Of a stretch of DNA of 59,565 nucleotides, positions 54,454-59,565 are shown piece after piece. The stretch's first letter is position 1. Each line of letters begins with the position of its first letter. Source of the stretch: Armatimonadota bacterium (GTDB lineage Bacteria > Bacteroidota > Ignavibacteria > OLB7); the NCBI GenBank assembly GCA_020850315.1, contig JADZEY010000040.1, positions 1-59,565 of the forward strand, in the 5' to 3' direction. The notes beneath the pieces were generated by a model, which saw only the letters and a program-made list of their open reading frames with translations, was not told the origin of the DNA and did not search any database. Position numbers and translations under genes: made by a program.

Positions 54454-55143
54454 TCAGCTCGGATTCTTCCCCTCACGTTGCTTCCTCCGCTTTTCATTCC
54501 GTGCTGAGACTGCGGAGATAGCATACCCCAACCCAACCACAAGCAGCAACGGAAGAAAGTATCTCAGGAAAATTGACCCAAGCGGCGGATCGTTGGAGGT
54601 GATTGGCTTCCCGTTCGCATCCTTCCCTGTGGACTGATGCTCGGCAGGGGGGCCGATAAAGCTGAAGCTGTTGAAAAACTCGGTTGCTTGCGGCCCTGTC
54701 ACCTCGCTTGCTGGCCCCACTGCTGTCAGCACGTAGCCGTAGCCGTTGGCAACCACAGCGATCATCCTCATGCTCACGGATTGATCGTCGGGCGAAACCC
54801 CACTGCACTGCAACGATTTCACCCCCGCCAGCGTCCCGAACGTGCAGCTAACGCCATGGAGCTTCCCCATGATAGATTCCCGCAAGCCGTCAACGAACGC
54901 GGGGTCATCCAGCGTCAGTGTCCGCTGCACCTCGATTGCCACCAACGCCAACCGCGATTTCCCGGAAGGGCTTTGCAATGCCAGCAAACTGACACCCGCT
55001 GGTGGGCTGCCAACCTCGGCACGCTGCCAACCAGCAGGGGAAGCCACGCGGCACAGATACTGATCGAAGCTGAGCGGTTCGGCACGCAGCAATGTTGTGG
55101 CAACGCACAGCAACAGCAGGGAAAAAGCGGAGATGCGGAGCAT
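54454..55143 (-). CDS. Membrane-anchored exported protein of unknown function
   Basis: A 229-residue protein with a signal peptide (FSLLLLCVATTLLRAEP) and a mature domain of alternating strands (LALVAIEVQRTLTLDDP, FGTLAGVKSLQCSGVSPDDQ, MRMIAVVANGYGYVLTAVG). One C-terminal membrane segment (YFLPLLLVVGLGYAISAV) is followed by a basic tail (RNEKRRKQREGK), so the domain faces the periplasm. The layout resembles proteins with a PsbP- or DUF1795-like domain, but this was not established. It lies 18 bases after plsC and is likely in the same operon. Confidence 0.72.
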   Translation of the reverse strand: MLRISAFSLLLLCVATTLLRAEPLSFDQYLCRVASPAGWQRAEVGSPPAGVSLLALQSPSGKSRLALVAIEVQRTLTLDDPAFVDGLRESIMGKLHGVSCTFGTLAGVKSLQCSGVSPDDQSVSMRMIAVVANGYGYVLTAVGPASEVTGPQATEFFNSFSFIGPPAEHQSTGKDANGKPITSNDPPLGSIFLRYFLPLLLVVGLGYAISAVSARNEKRRKQREGKNPS

Positions 55144-55161
55144 AGTTGGGCGTGGGGGTAT

Positions 55162-55998
55162 CTATTGTAAAACAGGTATGGGATGCGCTGCCGAGACCAG
55201 TGGCGGAACGTGTTCGGCGATGCGCTGCTGCATCCCTTCGGCATATTCCCGAAGAATCACTTTATCGGCAGAGAGAGGGGAAGGAAGCGGCGCAAGAAAT
55301 TGCAGTTGGACAGTGATGGAACGGAGCCGAAGCACCCGCCAAGCATGGGGCATGAACGGTTCGTCGGGGCGATGCCAGTAGGCAAAATCGCGGTTAGCAA
55401 GCGTGGTTGGTTCGCCAGCAATGTGAGTGTACAGGATCACAAATGGCTGCACCATCACATCGCTTCCGGCCACGGTGTTGAACAGGAATGGTTTGAACGG
55501 CCCCACCATTCCACCTTCGGTTGTGCCCCCTTCCGGGAACAGGGTGATGCGCGCACCTTTGTGCATTTTATCAATCACCATTTTGGAGGATTGCACCGCC
55601 GAACGGAGGGAGCTTCGATCCAAGAAAATTGTGCCGCCAATCCGCGCAAAAATCCCCATCACCGGCCAGTTGCGGACATCATGGCGCGAAACAAAAACGC
55701 CCCCAACCGTCCGCCCCGAAACAAGAATATCAAGGTAGGAAACATGGTTGCCGATAAACAGCCGCGCATCGCGGTGGCGTTCCCCTTGGATATTGATGCG
55801 CAGCCCCATCAGGCGGGCAACGGTTCCGCACCATAACGTTGTTAGCCACATCGTTGTGCCGTAGCGGCTTTGCACGCCAAACAGCGACCCAATCCCAATC
55901 ACTATCAGAAAAAATGGGAGGAGTAGTGCCATTGCTATGAGAATTAGCAGCAATCGTGCTACCCCTCGGGCTGTGCTGTATGTTGGTTCCGTTGTCAT
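55162..55998 (-). CDS. plsC: 1-acyl-sn-glycerol-3-phosphate acyltransferase (PlsC family)
   Basis: Acylates lysophosphatidic acid to phosphatidic acid in membrane phospholipid synthesis, or a related acyl transfer. The 278-residue protein has N-terminal membrane segments (LLLILIAMALLLPFFLIVIGIG), the catalytic His-x4-Asp in GNHVSYLDIL, FVSRHDVRNWPVMG, GTIFLDR and the acceptor motif FPEGGTTEG. The start MTTEPTYSTARG at 55998 leaves a 64-base divergent gap to the SpoU methyltransferase gene; an extension to 56064 would overlap that gene's start. Substrate specificity within the family is not resolved. Confidence 0.9.
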   Translation of the reverse strand: MTTEPTYSTARGVARLLLILIAMALLLPFFLIVIGIGSLFGVQSRYGTTMWLTTLWCGTVARLMGLRINIQGERHRDARLFIGNHVSYLDILVSGRTVGGVFVSRHDVRNWPVMGIFARIGGTIFLDRSSLRSAVQSSKMVIDKMHKGARITLFPEGGTTEGGMVGPFKPFLFNTVAGSDVMVQPFVILYTHIAGEPTTLANRDFAYWHRPDEPFMPHAWRVLRLRSITVQLQFLAPLPSPLSADKVILREYAEGMQQRIAEHVPPLVSAAHPIPVLQ

Positions 55999-56049
55999 CC
56001 GTATCCGTGTTGATTGGTTATGTGGACAAAAAGAGCATGGGCCAGACTG

Positions 56050-56057
56050 TACCTTTG
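56050..56057 (+). promoter_or_regulatory. -7 promoter box of the SpoU methyltransferase gene
   Basis: TACCTTTG is an exact match to the Bacteroidota consensus TAnnTTTG and ends 5 bases before the ATG at 56063. No clear -33 box was found. Confidence 0.5.
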
Positions 56058-56062
56058 CACCC

Positions 56063-56593
56063 ATGCGAAAACTTTCTCACGAAGAACTTCTGGCGCAACG
56101 CCTGACCCCAGCCGAAGCACTGGCCACCGCACGCCACCCAGTTGTTGGCGTGCTGGAGGATATTCGCTCACTCTACAACGTTGGCTCCTGCTTCCGCACC
56201 GCCGATGCCATGTTGCTGGAGCGGTTGATCCTGACCGGCTACACCCCAACACCGCCACGCAAGGAGATCAGCAAGACCGCGTTGGGGGCCACCGAGACCG
56301 TCCCGTGGGAGTTTATCAAGGATGGAGCCGAAGCCGTTGCGTTGCTGCAATCGCAAGGCTTCCGAACCTACGCGCTGGAGCTTACTGACAGCAGCTTGCA
56401 ACTTGGGAGCGTGGAGATTCCGCCGGGGCCGGTAGCGTTTGTTGCTGGCAACGAGATCACCGGAGTATCGGCCGCCACGCTGGCCGCCTGCGATGGCTGT
56501 TTGGAAATCCCGATGCACGGCGTGAAGCACTCGCTGAATGTGGCCGTAGCGTTTGGGATAGCCGCTTGGGAGCTGGTGAAGCGGGGGCGATGA
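56063..56593 (+). CDS. SpoU-family RNA 2'-O-methyltransferase
   Basis: A 176-residue SPOUT-fold methyltransferase that would 2'-O-methylate a ribose in tRNA or rRNA with SAM. Motifs 1-3 are visible: LEDIRSLYNVGSCFRTADA, PVAFVAGNEITGVS and IPMHGVKHSLNVAVAFGIAAWEL (the last two form the trefoil-knot SAM site). It lacks the N-terminal RNA-binding domain of RlmB and is short, like TrmL or TrmH relatives. The exact target is unknown. The start MRKLSHEELLA at 56063 is supported by a TACCTTTG promoter box directly upstream. Confidence 0.9.
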   Translation: MRKLSHEELLAQRLTPAEALATARHPVVGVLEDIRSLYNVGSCFRTADAMLLERLILTGYTPTPPRKEISKTALGATETVPWEFIKDGAEAVALLQSQGFRTYALELTDSSLQLGSVEIPPGPVAFVAGNEITGVSAATLAACDGCLEIPMHGVKHSLNVAVAFGIAAWELVKRGR

Positions 56594-56645
56594 ACATTCG
56601 TCCTTGCCCCCTTCGTTCATCTATCACACTTCATGGTTCCCGAAC

Positions 56646-56951
56646 TCACACTTCGTTCGCTTCGCCATGCACCATCGTCACTAATCCCCCGGCGAAGCTC
56701 ATCAGGTCTTTTCCGGCGGCCTTGTTCTCATCGCTGGCCATGGCGGACTTGAAGGCTTCGCGGTCGGTAAAGGTCATTTCGGCAATCAGATAGTAGGGGG
56801 AATCGGCACCGAAGGAGCGGAGACCCCGGCTCACAACAAGGCTTTGCAGCCCCGGAACCGCACGCATCAGCGGCGCGTGGACGTTGTCGTAGTGGGCATC
56901 GAATGCTTCAACGTCCTCTGGCTTGGTAAAAAAGGCGGTTAGTTTGTACAT
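56646..56951 (-). CDS. EthD-family protein
   Basis: A 101-residue dimeric alpha-beta barrel-like protein. The start MYKLTAFFTKPEDVEAFDAHYDN is typical of EthD, with YYLIAEMTFTDREAFKSAMASDE and a C-terminal GGLVTMVHGE. EthD relatives act in degradation or binding of small organic compounds; the substrate here is unknown. Heptamer repeats begin three bases upstream of the ATG at 56951. Confidence 0.85.
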   Translation of the reverse strand: MYKLTAFFTKPEDVEAFDAHYDNVHAPLMRAVPGLQSLVVSRGLRSFGADSPYYLIAEMTFTDREAFKSAMASDENKAAGKDLMSFAGGLVTMVHGEANEV

Positions 56952-56953
56952 GG

Positions 56954-57133
56954 TTGTCAGTTGTCAGTTGTTTGTTGTCAGTTGGAAAGGGGGTTGGGGA
57001 TTGGTCATTAGAAAGAGGAGGCTGTCCGTTCATCACCGAACCTCGCAGCGTCATGGTGAGCTTGTCGAACCATGAACGCCTTCGACGACTGGCAGAAAGG
57101 TCATTAGTCCTTGGTCATTGGTCATTAGCAAAG
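56954..57133. repeat. Heptanucleotide repeats TTGTCAG and GGTCATT types
   Basis: TTGTCAG, TTGTCAG, TTGTTTG, TTGTCAG, TTGGAAA run from 56954 in 7-base steps. GGTCATT, AGTCCTT, GGTCATT, GGTCATT, AGCAAAG run from 57099. Between them lies CTTGTCGAACCATGAACGCC, akin to the interior of elements B and C. The rest of the gap to the MutS homologue is featureless. Confidence 0.8.
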
Positions 57134-57202
57134 AATAGAGTTCGGATTCTTTTCAGCTACCAGCTTCCGATTGCTGGCCCGCACCCTACCCCCCACAAAA
57201 TA

Positions 57203-59053
57203 TCATTTCCCCTCCACTGGCAGCCCTTCCATTCGCATGATTTCCAACGCGTTGGTGGTGGGGCAGGGGCCGGGGCGCAATCGGTAGTCGAACGTCATCC
57301 GCCCGTTGTGGATTTCTTCGCGGAAATGGAGGTTGGTGATGCTCGGCTCTTCCTCGGCAAGGTGAACCAGTTCAAGATCGTGTGTGGAGATCAGCCCCGC
57401 GCCGTGGCTGCCGGAAAGTGCGCGCACGTAGGAACGGCTGCCGATTAGCCGCTCACGGTTGTTGGTTCCCCGGAAAATTTCATCTATCAGGAAGAAGAGC
57501 GGTTGGGCGTGCGGCTGGCGCAATGCCGCAAGCAGATCGCGCAGGCGTTGGACCTCGGCATAGAAATAACTGATGCCGTCGTTGACCGAGTCGGTAACGT
57601 TGATGCAGGTAAACAGGCGCATTGGCGCAATCCGCAGCTGGCTGGCACACACAGGGCCGCCAGCATAGGCCAGCACCAGATTCACACCAAGCGTCCGGAG
57701 CATGGTGCTTTTGCCGGACATATTGGATCCGGTGACAATGGCCAGCGTGCCGGGCCGATCCACGCGATAATCGTTTGCCACCCGCGCATCCGTTGCAAGC
57801 AGTGGATGCCCGATTTCGGCAGCAACCATCAGCGGCCCTTCCAACGGGCTTTGGGAAGGGGCAATAATTTCTGGGAAGGTGAACTCCGGGTTCAGATCGG
57901 CAAGGTTTGCCAGCGAGCAGAGTGCTTCCAACTCATGCCAACAATCCAACCAAACCGGAACATCTTCCCGGATTTTTTGCTGCTCCTGCGAAAGCCGCCA
58001 CGAAAACCAGTAATCCCACGGGATTGCAATGTTGAACAGCAGCCGGGCCAACGGGTTCCCCTGCACGCTGGCCGCGGTGATAATCCGCCCCACCTCCCGC
58101 AGCCGCGCCGATGGCCGCCGTGCGGGGTCGCGGAATGGCTGGCAAAGGTTGGCAAGGTCCGGCGCGCCAGCGTAGCCAAACCGCTCAAGATGCAGCAGCA
58201 CTGCCCTAAATCGGTGAAGGTGGTTCTCCAGGTCCAGAGCGTCGCTGTACAGTTCGCGGTAATCCTTCCCGCGTGCCATGTACAGCAAGGCATACAGGCC
58301 AAGCGAGAAGGGCCAGACCCCGGGCAGAACACCCAACAACGAAAGCGCAAGCAATGCGATGGTGATGCCCGACAGCACCAGCAACACCACCAGCCACGGC
58401 AGCAGCGATTGCTTGCCGGAATGCGCCCGCAACCACGCCAGAAATTCTTCCCCGGCCCAGCGTTCCCCCTGCTTCCGCGATGCCAGCGTTCCCGCCAGCG
58501 CCAGCCGGTCGCGGAACAGCGAGCGGGGGAGAAGTTGGCGCACCAGCCGGGCGCGAGTCTGCATCAACTCCACGGTTGCTTCGCGCTGCAGCAGCCATTC
58601 CCGCAAGCGGCTGCTTCCTTCGGCGGAGACGGAGGTATCAATCAGATGGAGGAGCGAACGGTGGCCGGTGATATTCAGGTCGGTCTCGAACGGGTGGCCA
58701 GCAACCGGTGGGATTGCTGGGGGAAGGGGGATGTTCTCCCAATCGTGTTGCATCCGCGCCAGATGGGCACGCTTGATCTCGATCCAACGGTTGTACCGCC
58801 GGATGCTTCGCTCCACCTTGCCGTGCTGGTGGGCAACAATCGCAAACGACACGAAACTAATCGCCAGCAGCACCGCGCCAAGTGCTTGATAATCGCTTTG
58901 GTAGGCGACCGTGGCCAGCGCGATGCCCCCCAAAAACAACCCCAAGCGGATGTACGAAAGCTGGCGGCTGCGTGCGCGCCGCTGGGCCGTGCGCCGTGCA
59001 AGCCGTGCAAGGTGACGTTCAAGTAGAGATTGGAGCTGTTGGCTGGAAGGCAT
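57203..59053 (-). CDS. Membrane-anchored MutS-family ATPase
   Basis: A 616-residue protein. N-terminal membrane segments (LSYIRLGLFLGGIALATVAY, ALGAVLLAISFVSFAIVA) and a central hydrophobic block (LLPWLVVLLVLSGITIALLA .. FSLGLYALLYMA) surround a lever/clamp-like helical part. The C-terminal MutS ATPase domain has Walker A TGSNMSGKSTMLRT, the DSVNDGISYFYAEVQRL segment, Walker B FFLIDEIFRGTNNRER, and ISTHDLEL. The mismatch-recognition and connector domains of MutS are absent, and no Smr domain is visible. Some Bacteroidota carry such membrane MutS relatives of unknown function. The start MPSSQQLQSLLERH is chosen because the region upstream is repeat-derived. Confidence 0.85.
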   Translation of the reverse strand: MPSSQQLQSLLERHLARLARRTAQRRARSRQLSYIRLGLFLGGIALATVAYQSDYQALGAVLLAISFVSFAIVAHQHGKVERSIRRYNRWIEIKRAHLARMQHDWENIPLPPAIPPVAGHPFETDLNITGHRSLLHLIDTSVSAEGSSRLREWLLQREATVELMQTRARLVRQLLPRSLFRDRLALAGTLASRKQGERWAGEEFLAWLRAHSGKQSLLPWLVVLLVLSGITIALLALSLLGVLPGVWPFSLGLYALLYMARGKDYRELYSDALDLENHLHRFRAVLLHLERFGYAGAPDLANLCQPFRDPARRPSARLREVGRIITAASVQGNPLARLLFNIAIPWDYWFSWRLSQEQQKIREDVPVWLDCWHELEALCSLANLADLNPEFTFPEIIAPSQSPLEGPLMVAAEIGHPLLATDARVANDYRVDRPGTLAIVTGSNMSGKSTMLRTLGVNLVLAYAGGPVCASQLRIAPMRLFTCINVTDSVNDGISYFYAEVQRLRDLLAALRQPHAQPLFFLIDEIFRGTNNRERLIGSRSYVRALSGSHGAGLISTHDLELVHLAEEEPSITNLHFREEIHNGRMTFDYRLRPGPCPTTNALEIMRMEGLPVEGK

Positions 59054-59178
59054 CGAACCCAGAGAGATGGGATTTTTTGCAGAAGAATGAGAAAACGTAC
59101 TGCAACGCCCACGAAGATAGCCCAAACCCAACAGCCGCAATGCTCCATGTTGTTGCCTCCCCACCTGGCCTCCCCCCC

Positions 59179-59217
59179 CTGGGACCGCCGAGCGTTGCTC
59201 GGCCACCGAACGGTCGG
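59179..59217. repeat. Palindromic element, divergent copy
   Basis: CTGGGACCGCCGAGCGTTGC then TCGGCCACCGAACGGTCGG differ from the tandem copies at 59441 and 59511 mainly by a two-base change in the loop (GCGTTGC for GCGTCTGC). The copy lies upstream of the MutS-like gene. Confidence 0.85.
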
Positions 59218-59239
59218 ATGCTCCCTCATCCCAATTCAT

Positions 59240-59430
59240 TGTACTGCCCCAGCATTACCGTAAGCTCGGAATCCTTGTTCCCTGCCCCGAAGGGGCGGCA
59301 GAATCCGTCGTGTGGGTCATCTTCCGCCCCTTCGGGGCTAGGGGAAATAGAGATGGGTGCGAGCGTCCCCAGGGCTTACGCCGCTGGGCTATGGGACTTC
59401 CGCCCCATTCGGGGATAGGGAAGCCAAGCT
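59240..59430. other. Intergenic repeat-like sequence with GCCCCTTCGGGGC hairpins
   Basis: No gene was seen. The stretch contains TGCCCCGAAGGGGCGG, TTCCGCCCCTTCGGGGC, CAGGGCTTACGCCGCTGG and CCGCCCCATTCGGGGAT, a set of short inverted repeats typical of extragenic elements. Confidence 0.6.
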
Positions 59431-59440
59431 CTCCCTCCCC

Positions 59441-59565
59441 CTGGGACCGCCGAGCGTCTGCTCGGCCACCGAACGGTCGGGCTATCCCTCAAAGAACGTT
59501 CTCTCTCTCCCTGGGACCGCCGAGCGTCTGCTCGGCCACCGAACGGTCGGGCTATCCCTCAAAGA
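59441..59565. repeat. 70-bp tandem array of the palindromic element, cut by the window edge
   Basis: Two copies start at 59441 and 59511. Each begins CTGGGACCGCCGAGCGTCTG, continues TCGGCCACCGAACGGTCGGG and ends CTATCCCTCAAAGA; the first is followed by a 15-base CT-rich spacer. The second copy is identical for the 55 visible bases, and more copies may follow outside the window. Confidence 0.9.

Noticed and set aside
55937-56062. Upstream extension of the SpoU methyltransferase
   Set aside because: It would overlap the divergent plsC gene and would run through the TACCTTTG promoter box.
59054-59239. Upstream extension of the MutS-like protein
   Set aside because: The added residues are translated from the palindromic element and have no family similarity.
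59441-59565. Possible CRISPR array at the right edge
   Set aside because: The 55-bp repeats are separated by only a 15-base CT-rich spacer, and a diverged copy stands alone at 59179; this fits a tandem extragenic element better.

Overview
The window looks like chromosomal DNA of a moderately GC-rich bacterium of the Bacteroidota/Chlorobiota side of the tree, possibly an Ignavibacteria- or Kapabacteria-like lineage. This rests on four observations: PD40-propeller/OmpA proteins, a BNR-repeat secreted protein whose tail resembles a type IX secretion (T9SS) sorting domain, several lipoproteins and PorT-like barrels, and TA-N2-TTTG-like promoter boxes just upstream of start codons. The lineage is an inference. 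No rRNA, tRNA, CRISPR array, prophage or transposase gene was seen.

Layout. 1-9018: two consecutive giant repeat-built surface proteins (the first cut by the left edge) with YadA-head-like GGG repeats and many 8-10 base G runs. 9370-15176: queG, a Phd/PIN toxin-antitoxin pair and a full-length purL. 15267-20343: lipoproteins, replicative helicase dnaB, a small conserved hypothetical and an AT-rich cupin gene. 20777-24502: a large regulator with an NTPase-like N-terminus and a C-terminal BTAD domain. 25096-34137: a minus-strand cluster with an MlaE-type permease, an MCE (MlaD-type) protein, an auxiliary lipoprotein, a membrane-split metallophosphoesterase, a GMC oxidoreductase, a membrane protein and a DUF362 protein. 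Several of these genes overlap by 4 bases. This cluster is the best candidate for an undescribed system, perhaps moving and oxidising or otherwise processing a lipid between the membranes. 34379-39161: tex, prmC, a periplasmic helical protein and rpiB. 39388-47058: exported proteins, with two PD40-OmpA genes flanking the putative T9SS cargo. 47168-54316: a YyaL/DUF255 thioredoxin-fold protein, a DUF4397-like lipoprotein, hsp20, a beta-barrel protein and an SH3-tailed exported protein. 54454-59053: a membrane protein, plsC, a SpoU methyltransferase, an EthD-like protein and a membrane-anchored MutS homologue.

The spaces between genes are unusually rich in repeats. There are tandem heptanucleotides (GGTCAGT, GGTCATT, TACCAAT, GGCGAAT types), elements of about 170-270 bp bounded by a shared 17-bp inverted end (GTCACTSACCTTACGCA) but carrying different interiors, a dispersed CGCGAGAT/GCCGCTGCTTC element, and a palindromic CCGAGCGTCTGCTCGG element. 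The palindrome forms a 70-bp tandem array at the right edge and also appears to encode the last residues of the YyaL-like gene.

Starts were chosen from signal peptides, Shine-Dalgarno sites, promoter spacing and family alignment from memory. No database search was run, so functional names rest on recognised motifs.
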